Source of the DNA: DASUAS01 sp963819475
GTDB lineage: Bacteria; Actinomycetota; Acidimicrobiia; IMCC26256; DASPTH01
Assembly (NCBI GenBank): GCA_963819475.1
Contig: CAWFWE010000003.1
Location: forward strand, 310,001 to 374,000
Direction of reading: 5' to 3'
DNA: 64,000 nucleotides
The stretch's first letter is position 1. Each line of letters begins with the position of its first letter. Shown here in pieces: positions 1-9,019 of this stretch. A program made the translations under genes and the position numbers. Under the pieces are notes generated by a model, which was given only the letters and a program-made list of their open reading frames with translations, searched no databases and had not been told where the DNA came from.

Positions 1-199
1 CGGTCGGGCGGGAGCCGTCGACGAAGGTCGTCGGGAGCACGCCGACGGGATGCTTGACCCCGACGGTCATCGGCGACACCGGTTGCGGGGGTGGCGGCGG
101 CGGGGGCATGCACGCGGCGGCGGCCACCGCCAGCACCAGCGTGAGGGTCGCGGCGAGCGCCCACCGCCTCGAGCGACGCGTCACGCGTGAGTTGGGCAC
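1..199 (-). CDS. Secreted lipoprotein, N-terminal fragment
   Basis: The gene runs off the window edge, so only about 66 N-terminal residues are visible. A GTG start at 199 (alternative GTG at 184) is followed by a basic stretch, a hydrophobic segment and a lipobox ending VAAAAC, then a proline run. This is a classical lipoprotein signal, so the mature protein should be lipid-anchored outside the membrane. The remaining residues (GVKHPVGVLPTTFVDGSRPT) are too few to assign an enzyme family. A secreted hydrolase is possible but unproven. Confidence 0.6.
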   Translation of the reverse strand, partial: MPNSRVTRRSRRWALAATLTLVLAVAAAACMPPPPPPPQPVSPMTVGVKHPVGVLPTTFVDGSRPT

Positions 200-282
200 G
201 GGCCGAGACTCTACCGGCGGCCCTGTCCCGTCCTGCACCGAGCCCGGGGACCCCGCTGGCCCCAGGGGCCCCAGACAGACGA

Positions 283-930
283 CTACAGGAGGAGCGGTGC
301 CACCAGGCCGTGGGAGGCGGTGTCGTCGTGGGCGAGGCGATGCTCCACCACCTGGTCGACGGCCACCATCGCGATGCGATGGTCCTCGGCGAAGCGCTCG
401 AGGTACGGGATGCGCGCCGGCGAGCCGTCTTCGCAGAGCACCTCGCAGATCGTGGCGACCGGCGGGAGCCCGGCCAGGCGGGCGAGGTCGACCGCGGCCT
501 CGGTGTGGCCGCGACGCTCGAGGACGCCACCCGGGCGGGCGCGTAGGGGGAACACGTGACCGGGCCGCTGGAAGTCGGACGGCCGGGCGCCGGGGTCGAG
601 GATCCGGCGGATGGTGGTGGCGCGGTCGCCGGCGCCGATGCCGCTGCCGGCGGTGACATGGTCGATCGACACGGTGAAGGCGGTGTCGTTCCCGGCGCGG
701 TCGGACGGGACCATCGGCCACATGTCGAGCTCGTCGAGGCGGCCCGAGTCGCACGGCATGCACACCAGCCCGCGTGCCCAGCGGAGCATGAAGTTGATGG
801 CGTCGGGCGTCACCCAGCAGGCCGCCATGGTCAGGTCGCCCTCGTTCTCGCGGTCTTCGTCGTCGACGACGAGCACCATCTCGCCGCGCCGGATGCGCTT
901 GAGAGCTTCGTCGATGGTTGCGAGCGACAT
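283..930 (-). CDS. ribB: 3,4-dihydroxy-2-butanone 4-phosphate synthase
   Basis: This 215-residue protein matches stand-alone RibB in length. It converts ribulose 5-phosphate to dihydroxybutanone phosphate and formate for riboflavin synthesis. The N-terminus MSLATIDEALKRIRRGEMVL leads into the acidic metal and substrate loop VDDEDRENEGDL (about residues 22-33). Later come the conserved TAFTVSIDH and GDRATTIRR segments and the HVFPL and RRGHTEAAVDL motifs. There is no GTP cyclohydrolase II domain, so it is not a RibBA fusion. It starts 24 nt after the stop of the sensor kinase gene and may be co-transcribed with it. No FMN riboswitch is visible in that short gap. Confidence 0.93.
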   Translation of the reverse strand: MSLATIDEALKRIRRGEMVLVVDDEDRENEGDLTMAACWVTPDAINFMLRWARGLVCMPCDSGRLDELDMWPMVPSDRAGNDTAFTVSIDHVTAGSGIGAGDRATTIRRILDPGARPSDFQRPGHVFPLRARPGGVLERRGHTEAAVDLARLAGLPPVATICEVLCEDGSPARIPYLERFAEDHRIAMVAVDQVVEHRLAHDDTASHGLVAPLLL

Positions 931-954
931 CGGTGTCTCCTCTGGGTGGGGGGG

Positions 955-1971
955 TCAGTTGTGCGGAAGGGTGACGACCATGCGACAACCGTGCGGCTCC
1001 CGCTTCTCCGGATGGATGTCGCCGCCGTGGAGGTCGACGATCCACTGCGCGATGGCGAGGCCGAGTCCGGCACCCCCATCGCGTGAGGCCCGGGCCGCGT
1101 CGGCCCGGTAGAACCGCTCGAAGATGCGTGCCTCGTCGGCCTCGGCGATGCCGGGGCCCTCGTCGAGCACCTCGATGGTGACGCCGTCGGGGCGGCGACG
1201 GGCGCGCACCTCGACCGTGCCGCCGCGCGGCGTGTGGCGCACCGCGTTCTCGAGCAGGTTGGCCACCACCTGGTGCACGCGCTCGGGATCGCCGTCGGCG
1301 GTGAGGTCCGGAGAGTCGACCGACACCGACACCGCGATCTCGGGGGCGTGCAGCTGCTGCTCGCGGACCGCGTGGGCGAGGAGGGGCTCCACCCGGAATG
1401 CGGTGCGGTCGAGGGGCACCGCGCCCGACTCGAGCCGCGACAGGTCGAGGAGCTGCTTGACCAGGCGGCCCAACCGCTCCACCTGGGCGAGCATGGTGCG
1501 GAAGGTCTCCGGGTCGGGCTCGGTGACGCCGTCGACCAGGTTCTCCAGCACCGCCTGCAGCGCGGTGATGGGCGTCCGCAGCTCGTGCGACACGTTCGCC
1601 ACCAGGTCGCGCCGCACGCGGTCGGTCTCGGCGAGCTCCGCCGCCATCTGGTTGAACGCCCGGGCGAGCTCGCCGACCTCGTCGCGCGACGACGTCGAGA
1701 CCCGCCGGTCGTAGTTGCCCTTCGCCATCTCGGACGCGGCGGCGGCCATCTGACGGAGTGGCGACGTCATGCCCCGCGAGAGGAACCAGACCATCGCCAT
1801 GGCGATCGCACCGGCGATGATGCCGCTCACCGAAGGCCACACGCCGATCTTGATGAGCACCCAGAACACGAACACCGTCACCGCCACCGCGGCGGCGATG
1901 ACGAAGCCCAGCTTCAGCTTGATGGAGGGGACGTCATCGAGCGGATGCGCGAGCCGTTCGCGGCGCGTCAC
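955..1971 (-). CDS. Two-component sensor histidine kinase
   Basis: Membrane histidine kinase of 338 residues. Two hydrophobic segments (about 22-41 and 48-65) have almost no periplasmic loop between them. A HAMP linker (about 66-118) follows, then the HisKA phosphoacceptor motif SHELRTPIT with His129. The ATP domain has N box NLLENAVRHT, G1 DEGPGI, F box FERFYR and G2 GGAGLGLAI. The GTG start at 1971 overlaps the regulator stop (GTGA), so the pair is translationally coupled. The tiny sensor loop suggests it detects a signal in or at the membrane. The stimulus is not evident. Confidence 0.92.
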   Translation of the reverse strand: MTRRERLAHPLDDVPSIKLKLGFVIAAAVAVTVFVFWVLIKIGVWPSVSGIIAGAIAMAMVWFLSRGMTSPLRQMAAAASEMAKGNYDRRVSTSSRDEVGELARAFNQMAAELAETDRVRRDLVANVSHELRTPITALQAVLENLVDGVTEPDPETFRTMLAQVERLGRLVKQLLDLSRLESGAVPLDRTAFRVEPLLAHAVREQQLHAPEIAVSVSVDSPDLTADGDPERVHQVVANLLENAVRHTPRGGTVEVRARRRPDGVTIEVLDEGPGIAEADEARIFERFYRADAARASRDGGAGLGLAIAQWIVDLHGGDIHPEKREPHGCRMVVTLPHN

Positions 1972-2690
1972 GGCGCGACGCCCTCGTCGGGTGGGTCGCC
2001 CGCCGCGTACCCGACGCCGTGCACCGTCCGGACGATGTCGTTGCCGAGCTTGCGCCGCAGCGCCCGTACGTGGGAATCGACGGTGCGCGCGCCGGCACCA
2101 TCGTGGTACCCCCACACGTCGGCGAGCAGCTGCTCCCGGGTGAAGACGCGCGTGGGCGCTTGCGCGAGGTGGGCGAGCAGGTCGAACTCCGTGGGCGTGA
2201 GGTGCACGAGGTCGCCGGCTTGCTGCACGCGTCGCGATCCGAGGTCGATCGTGACCGCGCCCATCTCCACCGCACCGGCGCGCTCGGTGCCGCTGACGGG
2301 GCGACGCTCGACCCGCCGCAGCAGCGCGTGCACCCGAGCCACCAGCTCGCGGCTGCTGAACGGCTTGGTGAGGTAGTCGTCGGCGCCGACGGCCAGCCCG
2401 ACCACCAGGTCGGTCTCCGAATCGCGCGCGGTCAGCATCAGCACCGGCACCGGCCGGTCCCGCTGGATCTCGCGGCACACGTCGAGGCCGTCCATCCCCG
2501 GCAGCATGAGGTCGAGCACGACGAGGTCGGGCTGGAGGGCACGGCACCGCTCCACCCCGGACGGCCCGTCGGGCGCGATGGTCACCGCGAATCCCTCGCT
2601 CCGCAGTCGCGTGGCCACGGCCTGCGCGATCGATGCTTCGTCCTCCACGACGAGAATCGAGCGCGCGAGCGCCGGGGCGGCTGCCGACAT
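1968..2690 (-). CDS. OmpR/PhoB-family response regulator
   Basis: A 240-residue regulator. The receiver domain has acidic residues in VVEDE, phosphoacceptor Asp60 in VLDLMLPGMDG and Lys109 in LTKPF. The C-terminal winged-helix domain (about 135-230) contains TPTEFDLL, REQLLADVWG, VDSHVRALRRKL and VRTVHGVGY, typical of the OmpR/PhoB group. It is the first gene of a regulator-kinase pair and overlaps the kinase gene by 4 nt. Its promoter should lie in the 189-nt gap up to thiQ. The regulon cannot be read from the sequence. Confidence 0.93.
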   Translation of the reverse strand: MSAAAPALARSILVVEDEASIAQAVATRLRSEGFAVTIAPDGPSGVERCRALQPDLVVLDLMLPGMDGLDVCREIQRDRPVPVLMLTARDSETDLVVGLAVGADDYLTKPFSSRELVARVHALLRRVERRPVSGTERAGAVEMGAVTIDLGSRRVQQAGDLVHLTPTEFDLLAHLAQAPTRVFTREQLLADVWGYHDGAGARTVDSHVRALRRKLGNDIVRTVHGVGYAAGDPPDEGVAP

Positions 2691-2879
2691 GTCACCAGAG
2701 GATAAGGAGCAGGTCTGCGGGTGTGGTGCCGGACCTGTGGAGATTCGGTGCAGATCTCGGCGCCACGGCGACGAACCCGATGGAAGGCCCTTGCGTTCCT
2801 TCCGACCAGGTGCTCGACTTGTCCCATTCGGGGCGGGCGGAATGGCTTGACCCGAGCGAGCCGGGCGTGCGGCACCTCC
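2691..2879. other. Intergenic region upstream of the two-component system
   Basis: This 189-nt gap lies between the regulator start and the thiQ stop. All flanking genes read leftward. It should hold the promoter of the regulator-kinase pair and any thi operon terminator. I see no convincing hairpin or small gene in it. Confidence 0.4.
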
Positions 2880-3899
2880 TCATCCTGCCGAGGGGGTGCT
2901 GCCCCGGCTCTGCCCCACGGGCGCCGCCGATGCTGAGGGCAACGGCACCGCCGCGCCGGGAACGAGCCGCACCCCGACCACCGCGCCGACGTCGGGCACC
3001 CGCGGATGGTCCAGCGGCACCTCGGCCTGGATGCGCTCGCCCTCGGCGCCGTCGAGGTCGACGTCGAGGAGGAAGTGCTCTCGCCGGAAGGTGCGCGCGG
3101 TCACCGTTCCGGTGACCGGCGTATCGACGACGCCGACCACTTCGAGGCCGTCGGCGCGTACCGCGACCGGGCCGTCGAGGAACGCGCCGGTCACGTTCCA
3201 CCCGAGGAAGCGGGCGACGAACGCGTTTGCCGGATGCTGCCACACCTCGACCGGGCTCCCGACCTGCTCGATCCGGCCCTCGTGCATCACGACGAGCCGG
3301 TCGGCGAGCGCGAACGCCTCGTCGTGGTCGTGGGTGACGAACAGGCTGGTGAGCCCGAGGCGGACGAAGAGCGCGCGCAGCTCGGTCGCGAGCCGCTCTC
3401 GCAACGCCCGGTCGAGCGCACCCAGGGGCTCGTCGAGCATCAAGAGGCGCGGTGCGGCGGCCAAGGCGCGGGCGAGCGCGACACGCTGCTGCTCCCCACC
3501 TGACAGCTCGGTGATTCGTCGGCGCTCGAACCCGGTGAGACCGACCAGGGCGAGCGCATCGCCGGCGCGGGTCTCGATCTCGGCGCGCGGAAGTCGTTGC
3601 ATGCGGAGTCCGAACGCCACGTTGCCCTCGACATCGCGGTGGGGGAACAACGCGTGGTCCTGGAACATCAATCCGAAGCCGCGCCGGTGCGGCGGGACGC
3701 GGGTGAGGTCGGTGCCGTCCCACGACACCCGCCCGGTCGCATCGGGCTCCAACCCCGCCACCGCGCGCAGCAGCGAGCTCTTACCGCTCCCGCTCGGGCC
3801 CAGCACGCAGACGATCTCGCCGTCGGCGACCTCGAGGTCGAGCGGCTGCACCGCGGTGAACCCGTCGTAGGTCACGGTGACCTGTTCGACGCGCAACAT
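2880..3899 (-). CDS. thiQ: ABC transporter ATPase, probably thiamine uptake
   Basis: A 339-residue ABC ATPase with Walker A GPSGSGKSS (about 34-42), Q-loop MFQDHALFPH, signature LSGGEQQRVALARAL, Walker B RLLMLDEP, D-loop GALD and switch histidine VTHDHDEA. A C-terminal extension of about 100 residues resembles the TOBE-type regulatory domains of CysA/PotA-class ATPases. Its ATG overlaps the thiP stop (ATGA). It is the last gene of the riboswitch-led thiamine operon, and that context gives the substrate. The sequence alone would also fit an iron or polyamine importer. Confidence 0.85.
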   Translation of the reverse strand: MLRVEQVTVTYDGFTAVQPLDLEVADGEIVCVLGPSGSGKSSLLRAVAGLEPDATGRVSWDGTDLTRVPPHRRGFGLMFQDHALFPHRDVEGNVAFGLRMQRLPRAEIETRAGDALALVGLTGFERRRITELSGGEQQRVALARALAAAPRLLMLDEPLGALDRALRERLATELRALFVRLGLTSLFVTHDHDEAFALADRLVVMHEGRIEQVGSPVEVWQHPANAFVARFLGWNVTGAFLDGPVAVRADGLEVVGVVDTPVTGTVTARTFRREHFLLDVDLDGAEGERIQAEVPLDHPRVPDVGAVVGVRLVPGAAVPLPSASAAPVGQSRGSTPSAG

Positions 3900-5522
3900 C
3901 AGAACGTGCCCACCGAGCCGACCCGGAAGCGCTCGATGCCGACGATGGCGAGGAGGGTGAGGCCCATGAGGATCACGCTGGCCGCCATCGCGCCCCCGAA
4001 GTTCAGCGGACCCGGTTGGCCCAGCAGCCGGTACACGAGGACGGGCAGCGTCGGGGTGTCGGGCCGCACGATGAAGACGGTGGCGCCGAACTCGCCGAGC
4101 GAGATCGCGAACGCGAAGCCGGCCGCCACCAGCAGCGCGCGCGCTGCGATCGGTAGGTCGACCTCGCGCCACACGCGCGCCGGGGATGCGCCCAACGTCG
4201 CCGCGGCTTCGCGCAAGCGCGGGTCGATGGCGCGCAGGACCGGAGTGACGATGCGCACCACGAACGGCACCGCCACGAGCGCCTGGGCGATCGGGATCAG
4301 CCACGATGAGCCGCGGAAGTCGAACGGTGCGTGGTCGAGCGCGATGAGGAAGCCGAAGCCGACGGTCACCGCCGACACGCCGAGCGGCAACGACAGGAGC
4401 GTGTCGAGGCCGCGCCGTCGCGACGCCGCCAGCGCGAACGCCCCGCATCCACCCACGACCACCGCGAGCACGGTGGCGGTCGCCGCGAACCGTAGCGAGT
4501 TGGTGATCGCATCCACCGGCGGCACGAACAGCGTGCTGCCCGCGTGCACGTTGCCCAGGGCGCGGTAGAACTCGAGGCCGTAACCGCCGGGCGGGTGCAG
4601 CGATCGTTCGACGAGGACCAGCAGTGGCACGCCCAGTAGCAGGAACATCAGCGCGAGGTTGGCCCCGAGGAGGACGCGTGCGGCGGCGGTGCGTGGGCGG
4701 CGGGCGGTCTCGCGTGCCGAGCGCAGCCGTAGCGCGACGCTGCGGCGCCCCTCGATCCGCCCGGTCACCAGGAGCAGCACCACGATGGCGACGAGCTGCA
4801 CGAGGGTGAGCGCCGCGGCCAGCGACAGATTCAGCAGCTGGGCGGTCTGCCGGTAGATCTCCGTCTCGAGCGTCGAGAATCGCGAACCGCCCAGGATGAG
4901 GATCACGCCGAACGACGTGAAGGTGAAGAGGAACACGACTGCGGCCGCCGCCGCGATCGCCGGCCGCAGCGCGGGCAGGGTGATCTCCCGGAACGCGCGG
5001 GCGCGACCGGCGCCGAGCATCCGCGCCGCCTCCTCCGCGCGGGTCGAGGTGCGACCAGAGCCCCCCCACGGTGCGCACCACGACCGCGTAGTTGAAGAAC
5101 ACGTGCGCGACGAGGATCGCCCACACCGTCTGGTCGAGACCGAGCCCGGCGAGCGGGCCACCGGGTCCGAGCAGGCCCGCGAACGCCGAGCCCACGACCA
5201 CGGTGGGGAGCACGAACGGGACCGTCACCAGTGCCCGCACCAGCCTTCGCCCCGGGAACTCGTAGCTGGCGAGGACGAACGCGCCCGGCATCGCCACCAG
5301 CAGCGTGAGGAGCGTCGATGCGGTGGCCTGCCACAGCGTGAACCACACGACGTGCCGCAGCGAGGCGTCGGTGACGACCTCGCCGATCGGATCGAGGTCG
5401 ACGTGGCCGCCGGGTGCCAGGCCCCGCCCGACGATCGCCGCCACCGGGTAGAAGAAGAAGACGGCCAGGAACCCGAGTGGCACGAGCGCGAGCGAGACCC
5501 GCGCCGCGCGCGACGGGATCAC
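3899..5522 (-). CDS. thiP: Thiamine ABC transporter permease, frameshifted
   Basis: Double-domain binding-protein-dependent permease in the ThiP style, with two sets of membrane segments and two EAA loops (EEAARMLGAGRARAFREI and REAAATLGASPARVWREV). The GTG start at 5522 overlaps the thiB stop (GTGA). The reading frame breaks at 5036-5041. The first frame gives WSHLDPR and the continuation gives AEEAARML in another frame. Adding one CG to the CGCGCG run restores the continuous sequence DPRAEEAARML. Both halves are otherwise intact, so an assembly indel or a very recent mutation is likely. The restored product is about 540 residues. Confidence 0.83.
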
Positions 5523-6589
5523 CGCAGGACGGTCTCGGTCCACTGCTCGATCCACGTTTCACGGTGCGCGCCGATCTCGGCCGCGGGCAGCGTGAGGGGC
5601 TGCGGCGCGACCTCGGCGAATTTGGCGAACACCGCGGGGAGGGGCGTGCCCTCGCGTACCGGGAACACGAACATCTGGAGCGGGACGTCGGACTGGAAGC
5701 GTGCCGAGAGCATGAAGTCGACCACCTTGCGCGCCGCGGACGCGTGCGCGGTGCCCTTCAGCACTCCGGCGAACTCGACCTGCCGGAAGCACGAATCCAG
5801 CATGGTGCCGACCGGCGACGTCGTGGGCTGCGGCTTCGAGTAGTACACGGCCGCGGGCGGGCTGGACGCGTACGAGACGACCAGGGGGTAGGTGCCGTGG
5901 TTCGCACCCTGGGTGAAGTCGCCGTCGTACGCGCTCTCCCACCCGTCGTCGACCTTCACGTCGTTGGCCCGCAGCTTCGCCCAGTAGTCGCGCCAACCAT
6001 CGGCGCCGAAGCGCGCGATGGTCGCGAGCTGGAAGGCCAGGCCGGGCGAGGACGTTGCCGGGTTCTCCACCACGAGCCGGCCCTTGTACGCCGGCTTGGT
6101 GAGATCGGCGAGCGTGCCGGGCACCGGCAGCTTGTGCTCCGCGAACCACTGCTTGTCGTAGTTGATGCACACGTCACCGTGGTCGACGGGCGTGAGGCGG
6201 TGCGACGGATCGAGCTGGTATGCCGCCGGCACCGTCGAGAGCGCAGGCGAGCGGTACTCGGCGAACACGCCGGCCTGCAGCGCCCGGCTCAGGAACGTGT
6301 TGTCGACGCCGAAGAAGACATCGCCGATCGGGTTCGACTTGGTGAGGATCACCTGGTTGAGCGCGGCGCCCGCGTCGCCGGCCTGCAGCACCTTCACGTG
6401 GATGCCGGTCCGGTCCTCGAACGCCTGCAGCACGCGCTTCGAGACCGCGAACGAGTCGTGGGTGACCAACGTGATCGTGGTCGTCGACGCGGCGGACGAC
6501 GTCGTCGTCGTCACGACCGAGCTCGCAGCCGCGACGGCGAGCGTGAGCACCAGCGTGAGCATGAGGAACCGCGCACAACGCGAACGCAT
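5519..6589 (-). CDS. thiB: Thiamine ABC transporter substrate-binding protein
   Basis: A 356-residue extracellular solute-binding protein with an N-terminal signal segment (about 8-24), then a Thr/Ser-rich linker and the mature start TITLVTHDSF. The body resembles the ThiB/TbpA group: GDVFFGVDNTFLSRAL, a proline/aspartate hinge, GDVCINYDKQWF and the late segment FPVREGTPLP. It delivers thiamine or its phosphates to the ThiP/ThiQ transporter. The start overlaps the thiamine pyrophosphokinase stop (ATGA). No lipobox cysteine is visible, so how it is retained at the surface is unclear. Confidence 0.87.
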   Translation of the reverse strand: MRSRCARFLMLTLVLTLAVAAASSVVTTTTSSAASTTTITLVTHDSFAVSKRVLQAFEDRTGIHVKVLQAGDAGAALNQVILTKSNPIGDVFFGVDNTFLSRALQAGVFAEYRSPALSTVPAAYQLDPSHRLTPVDHGDVCINYDKQWFAEHKLPVPGTLADLTKPAYKGRLVVENPATSSPGLAFQLATIARFGADGWRDYWAKLRANDVKVDDGWESAYDGDFTQGANHGTYPLVVSYASSPPAAVYYSKPQPTTSPVGTMLDSCFRQVEFAGVLKGTAHASAARKVVDFMLSARFQSDVPLQMFVFPVREGTPLPAVFAKFAEVAPQPLTLPAAEIGAHRETWIEQWTETVLR

Positions 6590-7245
6590 CAGGCGTCCTC
6601 TCCGGAGTGGGGGACCACGGCGAGCAGCACGCCCCGCTCGAGCGTGACCGCGGCCGTGGTGGCGAGGAACTCGTTGCTGACGCCGCGGGTCGAACCGGGG
6701 AACAGCGTCTCCCGATCGAGCGGGAACCGCAGCCGTTCGGTGCGGACGCCCTCGGCCGGGCCGCCGACGGGCAGCAAGGAGCAGAGCGCGCCGGGGGATC
6801 CCGCCAGCTCGGCGCGGTCGCGCACGACCGTGACCGTGGCGTCACCGAGACGGGCCCACACGTGCACCCCGGCGAGGTCCGCGGTGCCGAGGAGGAGCAC
6901 GTTGGCGAGGAAGTGGTCGAGCCGCCCGCCGTGGCCCCCGATGACGACGATCTCCCCGGCACCCCGGTCACGCGCGGCGAGGAGCGCCAGCTCGAGGTCG
7001 GTGGCGTCCTTCGCCGTGGGGTGGCGCTCGACGGCCGCGCCGGCGGCGACGGCGGCGTCGAGGTCGGCATGGTCGACCGAGTCCAGGTCGCCGACGACCA
7101 GGTCGACCACGACGCCGAGGGCGCGGGCGCGGGCGAGGCCGGAATCGGCGGCGATCACGAGATCGACTGCGGGCAGGTCGCGCAGCGCGGCCCTCGCCGG
7201 TGGGTCGCCGCCCGCGAACACCAACGCGGTGGAGACTCGTCCCAT
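6589..7245 (-). CDS. Thiamine pyrophosphokinase
   Basis: A 218-residue protein of the thiamine diphosphokinase fold, converting thiamine to the cofactor TPP. Characteristic stretches are IAADSGLARARALG, the catalytic VGDLDSV, the KDATDLELAL substrate segment and GGHGGRLDHFLAN. The C-terminal half carries the beta-sandwich domain with STRGVSNEF. The ATG at 7245 directly follows a TPP riboswitch whose 3' arm contains the ribosome binding site (GGAGGGA). It is the first gene of the operon, so import and activation of thiamine are under shared feedback control. Confidence 0.92.
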   Translation of the reverse strand: MGRVSTALVFAGGDPPARAALRDLPAVDLVIAADSGLARARALGVVVDLVVGDLDSVDHADLDAAVAAGAAVERHPTAKDATDLELALLAARDRGAGEIVVIGGHGGRLDHFLANVLLLGTADLAGVHVWARLGDATVTVVRDRAELAGSPGALCSLLPVGGPAEGVRTERLRFPLDRETLFPGSTRGVSNEFLATTAAVTLERGVLLAVVPHSGEDA

Positions 7246-7247
7246 GG

Positions 7248-7343
7248 TTCCCTCCGCCGGCATTACCCGGTTCAGGTTCGAGGGGTCGGCGACGCAGTGC
7301 GGTCGCCCTCTCAGCCCGGCTGACCCGAGCTCCCCGGGGATGC
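7248..7343 (-). promoter_or_regulatory. TPP riboswitch (THI element)
   Basis: Read on the minus strand, the 135-nt leader of the kinase gene contains the THI-box landmarks in order: a 5' GGGG arm, GGGCTGAGAGGG, then ACCCCTCGAACCTGAACC and GGGTAATGCCGGCGGAGGGA directly before ATG. These are the pyrimidine-sensing CUGAGA loop and the pyrophosphate-sensing 3' arm of TPP riboswitches. The ribosome binding site lies inside the 3' arm, which favours control of translation initiation. Low TPP should permit expression of the four thiamine genes. Confidence 0.95.
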
Positions 7344-7380
7344 AGTTGTCGGCCGAAGGGTACACCCGCGCCGGCGACGG

Positions 7381-8985
7381 CTACTTCATGAAACCCTTCA
7401 GCACACCGAATGCGCCGCGCACCACGTTGTTCACGGTGGCGCGTCCCGCGCGCGACTTCAGGAAGTCGGTCACCGGGTTCCCGTCGTCGGCCGCCGGCGA
7501 TGGCTTCCGCGCTTTCCCCTTGGATCCGGGCTTGCCCTTCGGCTTGCGGACCGCCGCGCCTTTGGGCTTCGGCGCGGGTCCGTTCGCCGCGGCCTCGCCC
7601 GTCGGGGCCGCGGCGCCGGTGGACGCCGACATCTTCGCGGTGAGCTTCTCGCGCGCCGACTCGGGATCGATCTCGGTGGCGTACACGGCCCAGATGGCGT
7701 CGGCCTTGGCGGTGGCGTCGACCTCGGCGGGCGGGATCGCAGCCATGAGCGACGTCGGCGGCAGCATGCGCGTCCACACCACCGGGGTCGGTGCGCCCCG
7801 CTCCGACAGGATGGTGATCATCGCCTCACCGGTGCCGAGCTGCGTGAGGTCCTGCTCGAGGTCGTAGTCGTCCGTCTTCGGATACGTGGTGACCGCAGCC
7901 TTGAGCGCCTTGGCGTCGCGGGGCGTGAACGCGCGCAGCGCGTGCTGGACCCGGTTGCCGAGCTGGGCGAGCACGTCGCCGGGCACGTCGTCGGGGAGCT
8001 GGGTCACGAAGAACACGCCGACGCCCTTCGACCGGATGAGGCGCACGGTCTGGGCCACCTGGGCGACGAACTCCTTCGGCGCGTCCTCGAACAAGAGGTG
8101 CGCCTCGTCGAAGAAGAAGCAGAGCTTCGGTCGTTCGACGTCGCCGATCTCGGGCAGGGTCTGGAACAGGTCGGCCAGCAACCACATGAGGAAGGTGGAG
8201 AAGAGCCGCGGCTTCTCCTGCACCGCACTCAGCTCGAGGCAGCTGATGACCCCCTTGCCGTCGGTGGTGGTCCGCATGAGCTCGGCGGTGTCGAGCTCCG
8301 GTTCCCCGAAGAACGCCTCCGCGCCCTGCTGGTCGAGCTCGATGATCTTGCGGAGGAGCACGCCCGCAGTGGCCGACGAGAGCCCGCCGATGCCCTGGAG
8401 CTCGGCCTTGCCCTCGGCGCCGGTGAGGAACTGCAGCACCGCCCGCAGGTCGTCGAGGTCCACGAGCGCGAGACCGGCCCGGTCGGCGTAGTCGAACACC
8501 AGCGAGAGCGACGACGACTGCGTCTCGTTGGCGCCGAGCACCTTGGCCAGCAGCTGGGGCCCGAACGACGACACCGCGGCGCGCACCGGCACGCCGGGGC
8601 CGAGGCCACCGAGGGAGAGGAACGAGACCGGATGGCCGCTCGGCACCCACTCGACCCCGAGCTCGCCGACACGCGCGGTCACCTTGTCGCTCGGTTCACC
8701 CGGTTCCAGCAGGCCGGTGAGGTCACCCTTGATGTCGGCGACGAACACCGCGACGCCCATCGCCGAGAGCTGCTCGGCCATGAGCTGGAGCGTCTTGGTC
8801 TTGCCGGTACCGGTGGCGCCCGCGATCAGGCCGTGCCGGTTGCACATGCTGGCCGGGACCTGCACCACGGCCTCGGGGACCACCGAGCCCCCGAGGAGCC
8901 CACGCCCGAGCACCACGGCGGGGCCGTCGGTGGCGTAGGCGGCGGCGACGCGGGCACCGAACGCGGCTGGATCCGGGCTGGCCAC
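7381..8985 (-). CDS. HerA-like DUF853 ATPase
   Basis: A 534-residue P-loop ATPase with Walker A GATGTGKTKT (about 56-65), Walker B KLCFFFDEAH (about 283-292) and a following ARRLIRSKGVGVFFVTQ-type sensor segment. It belongs to the DUF853 group related to HerA/FtsK-like DNA translocases. The C-terminal 80 residues form a Lys/Pro/Ala-rich tail ending NNVVRGAFGVLKGFMK, as in other actinobacterial members. The cellular role is unknown; DNA end processing or translocation is inferred from HerA. It is divergent from the phosphatase gene with only 34 nt between starts. Confidence 0.85.
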   Translation of the reverse strand: MASPDPAAFGARVAAAYATDGPAVVLGRGLLGGSVVPEAVVQVPASMCNRHGLIAGATGTGKTKTLQLMAEQLSAMGVAVFVADIKGDLTGLLEPGEPSDKVTARVGELGVEWVPSGHPVSFLSLGGLGPGVPVRAAVSSFGPQLLAKVLGANETQSSSLSLVFDYADRAGLALVDLDDLRAVLQFLTGAEGKAELQGIGGLSSATAGVLLRKIIELDQQGAEAFFGEPELDTAELMRTTTDGKGVISCLELSAVQEKPRLFSTFLMWLLADLFQTLPEIGDVERPKLCFFFDEAHLLFEDAPKEFVAQVAQTVRLIRSKGVGVFFVTQLPDDVPGDVLAQLGNRVQHALRAFTPRDAKALKAAVTTYPKTDDYDLEQDLTQLGTGEAMITILSERGAPTPVVWTRMLPPTSLMAAIPPAEVDATAKADAIWAVYATEIDPESAREKLTAKMSASTGAAAPTGEAAANGPAPKPKGAAVRKPKGKPGSKGKARKPSPAADDGNPVTDFLKSRAGRATVNNVVRGAFGVLKGFMK

Positions 8986-9019
8986 GACGGAAGGCTAGTG
9001 GGAGTAGAAAGAACGCTTC

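Noticed and set aside
955..2547. A 530-residue minus-strand ORF with an Arg-rich N-terminal half
   Set aside because: The first half is the shadow of the response regulator. The kinase itself begins at the GTGA overlap at 1971.
2880..5555. One 891-residue ORF joining permease and ATPase on the minus strand
   Set aside because: It results from the thiP frameshift: the middle third is out of frame, while another frame carries the real permease sequence. The two genes normally overlap by ATGA.
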